Part shown: piece by piece, positions 34,832-45,141 of the stretch | How positions within the stretch are numbered: the stretch's first letter is position 1 | Layout of the letters: every line of letters starts with the position of its first letter | Assembly: GCA_002786025.1 (NCBI GenBank) | Contig: NHNW01000089.1 | Coordinates: 28,735-92,734 of the forward strand | DNA: 64,000 bases | Source of the DNA: Zasmidium citrigriseum | Lineage: Eukaryota > Ascomycota > Dothideomycetes > Mycosphaerellales > Mycosphaerellaceae | Direction: 5' to 3' | Made by a program: the position numbers and the translations under genes | Notes under the pieces: model-generated | Databases searched by the model: none | Told to the model about the DNA's origin: nothing | What the model saw: the letters and a program-made list of their open reading frames with translations, nothing else

Positions 34832-35310
34832 ATGGCGAACATGGACATTGACTACACGCGACGCAACAAGAAGCCTCGTCTTTTGACGGACAGTGAGCGG
34901 GATAAGCTGGATGAGTTCATTGATTCGATTCATTACTCGAGTCGGTATGTATATGCATGCCCCGCTCGGGCGGCACGGCGGGGAGGTTGATACGACGGCA
35001 ATGCTGACTTTGTGTTTATCAGGTACAATGACGACCACTTCGAATACCGCCACGTCCAACTTCCCAAGCAGATGCTCAAGGCCATTCCCAAGGACTACTT
35101 TGACGGAGCGCGCGGTACACTGAAGTTGCTGTGGGAAGACGAGTGGAGAGGCCTGGGCATTACCCAGAGCTTAGGATGGGAGCATTACGAGGTTCATGAG
35201 CCAGAGCCGCATATTCTGCTGTTCAAGTGAGTCACAAACACACGCTTGGGGAGACTGTGGATACTGACGAGAGCTACAGGCGGCCCATCAACTTTCAGCC
35301 GGGTCAGTGA
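34832..35310 (+). CDS. CKS1: Cyclin-dependent kinase regulatory subunit Cks1, 3 exons
   Basis: Small adaptor that binds the cyclin-dependent kinase and phosphorylated substrates to drive cell-cycle transitions. Exons are 34832-34944, 35023-35226 and 35280-35310, 115 aa (S. pombe Suc1 is 113). Splicing yields [20 protein letters not shown], then [20 protein letters not shown] and LLFKRPINFQP, which cover the phosphate-binding site and the [10 protein letters not shown] signature including its hinge prolines. Introns are GT...AG in phases 2 and 2. The last exon gives a short ending after NFQPGQ; a longer tail would need a further 39-bp intron at 35303-35341, shorter than the other introns here, so I prefer the short form. 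Confidence 0.92.
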
Positions 35311-36314
35311 CGAACTCACCAACTCTCATCAACACCTTCAGCGCCGCTGCCTCGAGCCTCCCGCACCATCTCCAGAACCTTCACGAAGACGATCGGCTGC
35401 CCACGGCTCACGGCAGGTGCAACTCACTAATACCCACGGCAAAGTCCTCTTGCCATTGCCGAGTCCATTATCATCATCGGCAAACGGCGGATACCATATG
35501 CTGAGGGGGCGGATTCCAGTCATCGACATCATGCATTTCCACAACGGCGCGGTGCAGATCTTCCATGCTTTTTGGGGATCGACTTTTGATTTTGCGACAC
35601 GACGATCATGCATTACGGATGGATTGCGAGTGGAGTCTTTTACTCACTCCACATGCACCAGGAGGCGTTTCCAGCTCTCTCAACACGAAGAGGAAGGATA
35701 GCGTCCGATGGGTAAGAAAGCGTTTGCGGTTTGCTATTCTGATGACTTGTGTGTATAGCCTAATTTGACTTCTTTGCTTCTGCTTTTGGCTGCTGCCTTT
35801 TTGCTTCTTGCGAGGGACTATTGTAGATGGCTTAAGAGGAATGGAATGGCATGATTCGGAAAAGCTCCTCACAGTTCCCATATTTCACGACTCACTTGTT
35901 CGTCTGTTGAAGCTGGGGTCAACTCCCACCAACTAACAATGCACTGACGAGTATCACTAAATTTCGCACAATGAGGCCGAAATGTATTAAGTATCAAATT
36001 AAGCACCGTCCCTCTAACACCATGAATCTAAACTATAGTTCATCACAGACACTCCACAATTTCCCAAGCACCATGATACCGGGAACAGAGAACGAATATA
36101 GAATTGACTTTGTCCCGAGCCATTAAACCTGGCGGGAAGATCGATCGCGCTATGGTCACGCAATTGATTAAGGGTACGGGTGGTGGGTATAGCATGGGTG
36201 TTATGCTATCATAAGAGGAACGTCATGACTCGCGGCTATAATAACAATTCGTGTGCATTCATTCATTCTTGTCTTGCTCGTGTATCAATACCACATCACA
36301 GTCTCCTTCCCATC
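35311..36314. other. Intergenic, convergent 3' ends
   Basis: About 1 kb between the CKS1 and mannosidase stops. No supported gene; partly A/T-rich near 35940-36250. Confidence 0.5.
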
Positions 36315-39300
36315 CTACTTCAACAAAACCTTATACGTAGCAACCTCAAAAGCCCTCAACTCAACCTCCATCCCCTCCTTCCTGATCTCCACCTCCTCAA
36401 TAACATCCTCTAGAACATTCGTCTTCCACGCCTTCGCAACTTGCACCTCCTTCCCGAAACTCACCGTCCCGCGACTCAACCCGCCAAGACTGTCATAGAT
36501 CCTCAGCACCACGTGGCGGTCTTTGGTCGTCTTGGCCGGGAGTTCATGGTTGGAAGCGTCGTCGTCGTCTTCGCCGCGTTTGATCGTGTCGATGATCAGA
36601 GAGGGGGATGATGAGGGTGTGAGTTTGAAAGCGGAGAGGAGGTCGGAGAGACTCTCCGGGTTGGGGTGGCGGTGGATGGACATGGGGTGGTTGAATTCGA
36701 AGCCTGCCCGGACGGTGCGTTCGTCCAGGGCGCCGACGTGGGGGAGGATGGCCCATTTGATGTGGTGTCTTCCCATATCCGCGTGCGCATCGGGGGCTTT
36801 TGGTGCGCGGAGGAGGGACAGTCTCATCAAATTGCCGACGGTCGCGAAACCATATTTGCTGTCATTGAGGATACTCACACCATAGCCGTGCTCAGACAGG
36901 TCCGCCCACTTGTGGCAGCAGACTTCGAATTTCGCCATGTCCCAGTTGGTGTTGTAGTGGGTTGGGCGCTTGACGATGCCGAATTGCGTTTCGTAGGAGG
37001 CTTCGGTGTTTTTGATTGTGGTTGGGAATTCTACCTTGAGGAACTTCATCGTCTCGCGCCATTCGACTTCGGCGGCGACTTCGACGTAGGAGGTTTGGGC
37101 GGAGGATGTGACTGCGGAGAGGGAGATGGTCGTCTTGATCCATGATTCTTCGGAGATCTTGGTGGTTGTGGTGACGGCGACGCGGAAGGGCGAATTCTCG
37201 GTGATGGAGGTCGTGTTGGGTGTGGCCTCCAATTCCTTACGTGAATGCAAGTGGAAGACTTCCACGTCCCAAGCTTGCCAGTACAGGGGCTTGTCATCAA
37301 AGATGACGAGTTGATTGGCTTTGCTGCCCTTGGGGACGGACTCTCGCTTGGCTTCCTTGTCGTAGAGTGAAGTGATGGCACCATCAGACACCTTCACCTG
37401 AAGCTTGGAGTTTTCCAGGAGGAAGCTGCCATCTGAGAGCTCACTGACTGATGCGACTCGAAGGAAATCTCCAGAGTCTGATTGGATGCCTGCGGGCTGA
37501 CCCATGATCTCGGCGTTGACTGACAGGCCAGAGGGCGTCTGGTGCATGGCAAGCTCGTGGCGTTGCCATCCGAGAGTGTTCAATGCGACGGGTTTGGCAT
37601 TCTCCTTGTCTTCGAAGCCGAGTGCTGTCAAGGCGTCCTTCAAGCACTTCTTGCCGGTCTCGAACACTTTGGCGTACAACTCGTCCGAATCATCGTAGCA
37701 CATCTCGATGGCAGAGCCTGGCAGGCAGTCGTGGAACTGGCACAGGAGAACATTCTCCCACATCTCGTCAATCTCCTTCTTTGGGTACTTGTAGCTCTTG
37801 TCGCCCTTGATCGTTGCGAGAGTGCCAAGGTATTCAATGTCATGAAGCATGATCTCTGACCGGCGGTTGTTGCGCTTGTTGTTGGCCTGAGTAGTGTACG
37901 TGCCACGATGAAGCTCAAAGTATAGCTCACCATACCATGTCACAAACTCGGTCTTGCCAGTCGCAGCATTGTGCTCAAGTCTATCGAAGAAGTCTTCAAC
38001 GCTGTAACCCATGTGCACGCGCGGGAGAAGACCGACTTTGTCGCTGATGGCACGGCATCGGCGAAGCTTTTCAATATGACCCCAGGTAGGGCCGCCTCCA
38101 CCGTCGCCCTTGCCGAAGACGAGCAATGATGTCGGGTCTTGATCCATACTCTTGTGCTGGGTGACCGAGCGCTTGACATCGCCGAAGTGGGCTTCAGCCG
38201 TGTAAGTTTCTGACGGAGCCATGTGGCAAATGACCTGGCTACCGTCTAAGCTGACCCAGTTGAAGGTGGTGTGTGGGAAGTTGTTGATGTTGTTCCAGCT
38301 CAGCTTCTGCGTGAAGAATCGATCCATGCCGGCCAGTCTGCAAAGCTGTGGGATTTGAGATGAGTAGCCAAAGGTGTCTGGCAGCCAGAAAGTGCGACAT
38401 CTTTCACCGAATCTAGATTCGAAGTATCGTTGACCGTAGATGAATTGACGAACAAGCGACTCTCCCGACGGTAGATTGGTATCGTGCTCGACCCAGCTGC
38501 CACCGATAGGCTGGAAAGTCCCCTTCTTGACGTGATCCTTGACACGGTCGAAGGCGTATGGGTAGTACTTCTCCAACCACTTGTACTGCTGAGCCTGTGA
38601 TGCGCAGAAACGGTGCTCCGGGTATCGATCCAACAGGTCGCACTGATTCGACCAACTGCGAGCGACCTTGCGCTTCGTTTCTGCCCAAGGCCACAACCAA
38701 CAAGTGTCGATGTGACAGTGGCCAATGCCGCTAATGAGCACCTCTTTGCCTTCCTCGAGATCATAGACATGCGATGAATCCACCTTGTCACTGAGATATC
38801 TCTTTGCGATCTCTCGACACTTCAAGATACTAGCATTGGAGCCTTTGCCTTCAATGAAACAGTCCATGATGTCGTTGCAGACCTGCAGAGCGAGGTGCTC
38901 TTCCCAGCTGTCTGTCGGGAACTCTCTTGCAGCATCGCCAATGATCCAGAAGTCGTAGTAAAGCGCTCTGGCTGCTTCGTTGACACTGACGAGATCGGCC
39001 TCTTTCAGTTGGAAGTATTTGTTGGGATCGGGAGGCTGGATGGAATCACCACCAGGAGCATTGCCAAACATGCCATTGCACGCAACTTCGATGTAGATTG
39101 TATGTTCCTTGCCATCTCTGTAACCCTTTGGAACGATCCATTCGATTCTTTCACCATTGCCGGTAAGACCTTGCAATGGCTTTCCATCGTGCGTCCATAC
39201 CATGCCCTCACAGCTGGCATCCCAATGCAGCTCAATCAACGACTTATAGTCCCAGTCTTGAGGTACGGTGAATTGCACCTTGAACCAATGTGTGCTCCAA

Positions 39301-39605
39301 CTTGGGCCAAGCCAGATGCCTTTCTCAGCCTTCTTGTATTCATTGTCCTTGCTCGTAGCCTCTTTAAAGGTGGGCCGAGAGAGATCGGGAGCATCCCATA
39401 CAGAGAGCTTGACGTGTTTATCTCCAGATACACGGCCATCGTAGAGCTTGGCCAGCAAGCCTTGTTGTCTGTATTGACCTCCATCTGTGAACTGGCGAAG
39501 ACGATCCTGGTAGATGGAGTGGATCAGCTTGCCTTTGGGACGCTCGGCTAGCTGCGGGTAGGATGGAGCTGCGGAGGCCATCTTGGTGGTGGAGTCGCCT
39601 CCCAT
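36315..39605 (-). CDS. AMS1: Alpha-mannosidase, glycoside hydrolase family 38 (Ams1-like)
   Basis: Cleaves alpha-mannose from free oligosaccharides; the yeast homologue is cytosolic and taken into the vacuole by selective autophagy. Single exon, 1096 aa (yeast 1083). No signal peptide, as for Ams1. The catalytic N-terminal GH38 domain has GIGHCHIDTCWLWPW (about 292-306), whose His and Asp bind zinc, and the nucleophile Asp in FWLPDTFGYSSQIPQ (about 408). GKGDGGGGPTWGHIEKL (about 495-510) follows, then the middle helical domain and a beta-rich C-terminal domain up to the frame end near the stop. ATG at 39605 used; a second (MASAAPSYPQ) lies eight codons on. Divergent from the next gene. Confidence 0.95.
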   Translation of the reverse strand: MGGDSTTKMASAAPSYPQLAERPKGKLIHSIYQDRLRQFTDGGQYRQQGLLAKLYDGRVSGDKHVKLSVWDAPDLSRPTFKEATSKDNEYKKAEKGIWLGPSWSTHWFKVQFTVPQDWDYKSLIELHWDASCEGMVWTHDGKPLQGLTGNGERIEWIVPKGYRDGKEHTIYIEVACNGMFGNAPGGDSIQPPDPNKYFQLKEADLVSVNEAARALYYDFWIIGDAAREFPTDSWEEHLALQVCNDIMDCFIEGKGSNASILKCREIAKRYLSDKVDSSHVYDLEEGKEVLISGIGHCHIDTCWLWPWAETKRKVARSWSNQCDLLDRYPEHRFCASQAQQYKWLEKYYPYAFDRVKDHVKKGTFQPIGGSWVEHDTNLPSGESLVRQFIYGQRYFESRFGERCRTFWLPDTFGYSSQIPQLCRLAGMDRFFTQKLSWNNINNFPHTTFNWVSLDGSQVICHMAPSETYTAEAHFGDVKRSVTQHKSMDQDPTSLLVFGKGDGGGGPTWGHIEKLRRCRAISDKVGLLPRVHMGYSVEDFFDRLEHNAATGKTEFVTWYGELYFELHRGTYTTQANNKRNNRRSEIMLHDIEYLGTLATIKGDKSYKYPKKEIDEMWENVLLCQFHDCLPGSAIEMCYDDSDELYAKVFETGKKCLKDALTALGFEDKENAKPVALNTLGWQRHELAMHQTPSGLSVNAEIMGQPAGIQSDSGDFLRVASVSELSDGSFLLENSKLQVKVSDGAITSLYDKEAKRESVPKGSKANQLVIFDDKPLYWQAWDVEVFHLHSRKELEATPNTTSITENSPFRVAVTTTTKISEESWIKTTISLSAVTSSAQTSYVEVAAEVEWRETMKFLKVEFPTTIKNTEASYETQFGIVKRPTHYNTNWDMAKFEVCCHKWADLSEHGYGVSILNDSKYGFATVGNLMRLSLLRAPKAPDAHADMGRHHIKWAILPHVGALDERTVRAGFEFNHPMSIHRHPNPESLSDLLSAFKLTPSSSPSLIIDTIKRGEDDDDASNHELPAKTTKDRHVVLRIYDSLGGLSRGTVSFGKEVQVAKAWKTNVLEDVIEEVEIRKEGMEVELRAFEVATYKVLLK

Positions 39606-40424
39606 AGTGTAATGCAGAGGAGAAGATCAAGGTGAGGTTGACTTTTAGGTCAGCAGACTCTGTGCCAATGTGTAGCACAAGCACGGCGATGGTCGGGTCA
39701 GGTGAGCTCTGCCTGCCTGCAGGTACGCGCGGAGGTGGATGGAGCTCTCTCCGCCGTTCGCAGCGCAGTCTCCCCAGAAACCATCCTTGGCGCTCATCAT
39801 CGCCGTCCCAAAATAGCGTCGCACGTGCCGTCGGTGAATGTTGCCGCGAGGAGAGGAAGACGTCGTGTCCTGTGTTCATTTCATACTTCGTCTCTTAATC
39901 CACCTCATCCCGCCTCTATGTCACCTGCACTTGACACCTCGTGGTGCGAGCGGCGACAGCAAATGGGACCTGCGACACACGGCCCCTTTGGTGGCGGCGT
40001 TTGCCCTGCGACTCGGCAGATTGTGGTCGTGCGACACGGCCTTGTTTGCGGGCACAACTTCCCAGACGTATAGCGACACCATTAAGCCTCGTCGCGTTTG
40101 CTGCGAATGTATAGGAGAAGAAGATGGAAATTGATGTAGGTATAATGCATGATTCTGCTTGCTGATTTTCTGCTCTCCCGACTTTTCGCTCCTTCCTGTT
40201 CGCGTCCGCTGCCACCCTTCAAAACACGGCGACTTTGACTTTTCTTGCAGGTGAATCCACCAAATCTCGCACACTCGTTCGCCCGCCGCTCTTTAAGAAA
40301 TCGACATCTTTTCATCGCCGCACCCATGTTTTGAGCGGGCGCATTCCACAGCAATTTCCTTGCTTTGCTCTTAACCCGCCGGCTCGACACTCCCATCCCA
40401 GCGCCACGGACCACCGACGGCATC
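39606..40424. other. Divergent promoter region
   Basis: About 0.8 kb between the mannosidase and the next plus-strand gene. Overlapping short frames are shadows. Confidence 0.5.
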
Positions 40425-41975
40425 ATGGCGCGCTCGCAGATCCCCATCGCCAACCACTACCCCATCCAGCTTCAATACATCAGGGCGCTCTTCCTCCAGG
40501 GCCAGTACCGCCAATGCATCCAGGCATGTCGCGACCTGATCAAGCTGGCTGGCGACACCATCAACGACAACCCACTGCAGAAGACGTTCGTCCACTTCTA
40601 CCAAGGCCTGTGCCATGACGAGATCGCCCGCCTAATGCACCTCAACTCCGTCGCCAAGCGGCCCGCCTTCGACTCGGCTCAGCAGTACTACCAGGACGCC
40701 ATTGACGCCCTGCCTACCGACCAGGATCTGCACTACCTTTGCGCCAGCGCCAACACCAAGCCTGCGATGCCCACCGACCGAGACTCGCTGTTCGGTGACG
40801 ACGATGACCAGACTATCAGCGAATTCCCACCATCCCCTGTCATGTCCGCCTACGACCCTCGCGACATGGGCATATCGAGAGCCAGCTCTCCCATCCTGTC
40901 CTCGCCACCCATCTTCCGCCGCGAATCTGTCCTGATGCCCCCCGCTGGCTCGCCCGGCACTGTCATGTCCGACTTCGACGACCTCGAGAGCCACGACAGC
41001 TTCTCGGAGCTAATGACACCCGGCCGTGTGAAGCGTGACTTCTCGAGAATGTCGCTCCTGGGTCAGCCCCCAAAGCGCCTATCCCGCGACATCTCCAGGA
41101 TCTCGCTGCTCGAATCCACTCCGAGAGGTTTTCCTCGAGATGTGTCCAGAATGTCGCTACTCGCTCAAGAACCGGCCGGCATCCCACGCGAGTTCTCCAA
41201 GATCTCCCTCCATGATCCACCGCCTCCGCGCAGAATCAAGTCACCAACTCATAGCTTAATGCGTCCAATCCGCCTGGGCTCTCCTGCGAAGCCAACGTTC
41301 CTCCCTCCGAACCCGCCGCATTCAAGCACGACTGCCAACCTCCCGTCAAGGATACCTCAGCTGGCCAATGACATCAAGACCGAGCCCAGCCTCACCGCGC
41401 CCAGGGTCGATTCAAGATACAACTCACCCGAGCCGCCTTTGACGTCGCCGGATTACAAGATCGAGTCACACCCATCGGAAACCTCAACGATCTCACAGAC
41501 GTCTCCTCAGACACCAGCGCAGACGCCAGCCCGTCAACAGATCCTCACCTCCCCCGCCTCGACCACTCGCGAAGACCTCATCTATCAAGACACCTATTTT
41601 CGCATGGCGGACCACGTTTCCGAGATGCGCGCTCAACTCCAACGCCACATCTTACTAGTTGAAGAAGCCAAAGACCGCCTCCGTCAAGCACAGGAAGAGA
41701 AGCGAGCTTCTCGTCTCGCGCCCACCACTGGCACGCCGCTCAGCACCATCAAAGCCAGGAAAGACGTCGTGAGCAGTCCCGCGATTCCTGTTGCATCTCC
41801 TGCGAAGCCAGGCATCCCACAGGCTAGGAGCTACTGGTCGTTCGTGCCGGAGGACATCAAGACTATGGAGAAGAAGAGGAGGATTGCCGCCGGTCGGGAG
41901 AGGGGCTGGAAGAGGGAGAGGTTTCAACCAAAGAAGTATCAGGACTTGTGTGAGAGGGCGCTGGATGAGTTGTGA
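40425..41975 (+). CDS. Fungal protein of unknown function (516 aa), helical N-terminus and Ser/Pro-rich repeats
   Basis: Single-exon gene; ATG at 40425 (ATCATGGCG). The first ~110 residues are a helical, TPR-like stretch (IQLQYIRALFLQGQYRQCIQ, then FVHFYQGLCHDEIARLMH, then FDSAQQYYQDAIDALP). The middle (about 130-400) is disordered and Ser/Pro-rich. Within it (about 205-265) is a fourfold repeat of an R-(D/E)-x-S-(R/K)-x-S-L motif: RDFSRMSLL, RDISRISLL, RDVSRMSLL, REFSKISLH. Near the C-terminus is a coiled-coil-like segment (MRAQLQRHILLVEEAKDRLR) followed by a basic tail. No family recognised with confidence. The repeats look like kinase sites, suggesting a regulated scaffold; this is inference. 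Confidence 0.75.
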   Translation: MARSQIPIANHYPIQLQYIRALFLQGQYRQCIQACRDLIKLAGDTINDNPLQKTFVHFYQGLCHDEIARLMHLNSVAKRPAFDSAQQYYQDAIDALPTDQDLHYLCASANTKPAMPTDRDSLFGDDDDQTISEFPPSPVMSAYDPRDMGISRASSPILSSPPIFRRESVLMPPAGSPGTVMSDFDDLESHDSFSELMTPGRVKRDFSRMSLLGQPPKRLSRDISRISLLESTPRGFPRDVSRMSLLAQEPAGIPREFSKISLHDPPPPRRIKSPTHSLMRPIRLGSPAKPTFLPPNPPHSSTTANLPSRIPQLANDIKTEPSLTAPRVDSRYNSPEPPLTSPDYKIESHPSETSTISQTSPQTPAQTPARQQILTSPASTTREDLIYQDTYFRMADHVSEMRAQLQRHILLVEEAKDRLRQAQEEKRASRLAPTTGTPLSTIKARKDVVSSPAIPVASPAKPGIPQARSYWSFVPEDIKTMEKKRRIAAGRERGWKRERFQPKKYQDLCERALDEL

Positions 41976-42510
41976 ATGAGGAGGATCGAACATGGACTGC
42001 GCGATCGGCTTTCTTTTTTGTTTCCTGGTGCGTTTGGGAAGATACCCTAATTGTTGGTGTTTTATGGGACATGGCTTGAAGCGAAAGGGAAATGACGAGG
42101 AGGGTCGGAGAAGTTGCTACGCATGAGCTTATTGTGCCCCGGCCGCTGCGTCGATGTACGCTTGAGTACTAATTTGTACAACACCTGTATCACCGACACA
42201 ACCGTTTTGATCGTTGTCGAAATCCACCTCGACTGGTGCATCCGATTTGACATTCAGGAACGCCGTCTGAACTCCGATGTACATCTCTTCAGAGTCCCGT
42301 CTCACTCATCGATGCGATCTCCGTGGCGTTCAGTCTCCGTGTCATCCATCACTCTTCCGATAATTGCGTATAATCTCATCGTGCGTCTCTATAGGAGGTT
42401 CGTGGCTCCGTGGGCTGAAATCCAGTCGTCTAATGCATTTCAGGCTCTTCGTTTCGTCCAGCGAGACCGGTTGTTTCGTTGTCTTCACTCCCTCGATCGA
42501 ATAGCCTCAT
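41976..42510. other. Intergenic, no supported gene
   Basis: No supported gene. A plus-strand frame from 42114 has no recognisable domain. Confidence 0.4.
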
Positions 42511-42696
42511 CTACCTCACAATCCCATTCCCATTCTCAAACTCCTTCTTCTCCCCATCCTCCGCATCACCCATCGACTTCTTCTGCTGTCGCGGCGTGTT
42601 ATCGCCCGCGCCGGGGTTGTCCTTTGAGAAAGCGCCTTTGAAGCCGAAGACTTTGATGCTGTCGATCACGTCGAGGAAGGAGATTGGCATAGGCAT
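42511..42696 (-). CDS. Small hypothetical protein (61 aa)
   Basis: Candidate short gene beginning MPMPISFLDVIDSIKVFGFK, with a second ATG two codons on. The N-terminal half is hydrophobic/helical and the C-terminal half charged and disordered (KKSMGDAEDGEKKEFENGNG). I recognise no family and it may be a chance frame. A longer frame on the same strand (42599-42853) overlaps in another register and is less convincing. Confidence 0.35.
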   Translation of the reverse strand: MPMPISFLDVIDSIKVFGFKGAFSKDNPGAGDNTPRQQKKSMGDAEDGEKKEFENGNGIVR

Positions 42697-43792
42697 TTTG
42701 GCGGTTGTCCAGAAGTATTGAATTTGGTGGTGTTTTCGAGTAGGATGTGTGGAGAGAAAGTGGATTGGAAGGAAGGTTGAGAGGGAACCGGGTCTTATGA
42801 AACGTAGGAATCGGCGAGTGACGTTGTTGACGGAATGTGGGTCTCTCTAACACGAAAAATGGGGCGCAGGGCGGCGATAGGATTCATGAGGTGAACTTTC
42901 CGCGGCAGGCGGGATGGTCAGAAGTTTGTTAGATCATGAAGTCGCTTCTGGGCTGCTTTCTGCGTGTCTGCCTCTTCTTGCTGCAAAGTTATAGGGCCAA
43001 CGACTTCTTTTCTTGCAGATGGCCTTCGACTCGGAGTTTCACAGCATGACCCTTGTCGGAAACGCCGGATCGTGGGTTGTGAGGTCATGCTCACGCGCCT
43101 GGTCACCTCTGTGAGACCGCTTCGATAGCATTTCACAATACGTGGGTGCTGAGTCGACGATATTTGTGATGTGACTCTTCCCATGGGATGGCCATTCGAT
43201 AGGACATGTTTGGATGGAAAACATGGCAAAATTTCGATGCAGTTGAGAAGCGGTGATGTCATCGCGCCGCTCAATTCGGCGCCGGATTTGGCAATCGCAG
43301 CCTTGCCTCTTCACCTCACCTCATCGCCAGCTGGCCAACACATCTTCTTTCTGGAGATACTTGAGAATGTTTCATCAACGTCCCTGTGTATGGACTGCGA
43401 ATGGATCCAAATGCATAAAATAGACATCGTCCGACAGCTTTCCATTGAGGATTTCGTTGCGTAGCAGACAAGTTGAGGACGGGAGAAGGAAAAGTGCCTC
43501 GAGCTGAGTGCGAAAAGACCTCACGAGCGCGAGATCGCAACTGCCGGAGACTCTCGTGACACTTGAAGTGTCTCGTCGAAACGAAGTGGGACCAACCCCT
43601 CTCAGATCCAAGTCGACATAGTCGAGCGGCGACCCCGTCGGACTACTCCACACTTTGCTTCTTCCGGGTTCCGAACCAGAGACGACCGAAGTCAACGGTA
43701 TCGATAAGACTGCAACCGAACTGATCGCAAACGTTCCATTGTGAGGCAGTGACTCTCTAGCAGAATCGCAGAATCTCAACATCACGCCCAAC
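42697..43792. other. Intergenic, no supported gene
   Basis: About 1.1 kb upstream of the aldo/keto reductase. Several overlapping short frames without domains. Confidence 0.45.
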
Positions 43793-44858
43793 ATGTCCAA
43801 AATCGCAACCCTCGACATCGGCGGCGTCTCCGTTCCGCGCCTCGCCTTCGGGCTAGGCTCCCTGATCAAATGGGCCCCAGGTCACACCCATCCGCTTCCC
43901 ACAGACAGCAGCCAAGAAGTTCGACAAGCAATCGCAGCGGGATTTCGACACTTCAACACTGGTGATCTCTACACCAACAACATTAGCGCCGCAGAAGCCC
44001 TCCGATCAAGTGGTCTCAAGCGCGAGGAGATATTCTTCAGCTTGAAGCTGAACACTTATGCATTGCTGGGATGTAAGGGAAAAGAGCACATGAGGGAAAG
44101 CTTGACGAGAGAGATGGAAAGATATGGTTTGGAAGGTTATGTGGATATGCTGCTTTTGCATTTTCCGCCGAGGGGATATCCGGGAAATCTGAGCAATAGA
44201 GAGGCATGGCGAGTCTTGGAGGAGCTGAAGGACGAGGGAGTTGCGAAGGTGATTGGGGTATCAAATTGGTATACCTTGCTTGTCTCTTGGATGTCTTTGA
44301 CAACGCTGACGATGACATCAAGGACGCTCGACGACTATGCAGATATCATGGAAAGTGCAGACTTGAAGCACAAACCACAAGTGAACGAATATGAATTCAA
44401 TCCATTCTTGCTGAACGATCCCAAATTTCGAGATCTGCATATGTACGAAGTCAAACATGGAATCGTGAACATGAGTATGCTGTCATCCCCACTCTCCTCT
44501 CAGAACACCACTGATCGACATGACAGACTACGGCTTCCTCACTATCCTGACCGGCAAACTGCCAGAAGAAGCATCTGCCCTCGTGACAGCCGAACTGCGG
44601 AGGAGCTCACAACAGACAGGTCTGACTGAAGCCGAGTTGCTATTGTCATGGGCGTACTATAAGCTCAAGGGCATCGTTGTGACTTCTACCTCCAAGGCAG
44701 AACGAGCTGAGAGACTCATAAAATTGTTCTCTGGAGAGAGGCCAATGGTGTCAGAAGAGGTGGATGATCGCATTGAGGAAGCTGCCAAGGGGGATGGATA
44801 TGAAGGCAAGGTGTTCTATAAGCATCCGCATATGGAGAAAGCGAAGCATGTAGCGTAG
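43793..44858 (+). CDS. Aldo/keto reductase, 3 exons; tetrad Asp replaced by Asn
   Basis: NAD(P)H-dependent reductase, 319 aa. Exons are 43793-44268, 44323-44474 and 44527-44858; all introns are GT...AG and restore frame (IGVSNW joined to TLDDYADI, then GIVNM to NYGFLTIL). AKR landmarks: FRHFNTGDLYTN (about 51-62), FFSLKLN (81-87) with catalytic Lys85, and MLLLHFPPRG with His123. In the first motif the usual catalytic Asp of FDTAxxY is Asn55 (Tyr60 kept), so activity may differ. The C-terminal part has LLLSWAYYKLKGIVVTSTSK, the NADPH-binding segment. Lies just upstream of an FAD monooxygenase and a CocE hydrolase on the same strand. Confidence 0.88.
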
Positions 44859-45141
44859 GAACATGATAGAGTCTTGTCGCCACACGAAACCTCGTTGGGT
44901 TGTCTGGATGCTCTTTTCGTCCCCACTAGCTCGTCAAGACGATGACGGACATCTCGGGATCTCGGAAGAGCTGCTCGCCATTTTCTCATTGTATTCCAGA
45001 CACGCAATGTGGCTGGTTCAATCTGTGGGGTAGTTTGCGGGGCCCCCGAAAACACCGAGAAGTCGAGGGAAATAAACATCAACATGATGCTCTCGATTCA
45101 AGAAGGGAGTACACAAGAACCCAAGTCAGTCTTCATCGAAA

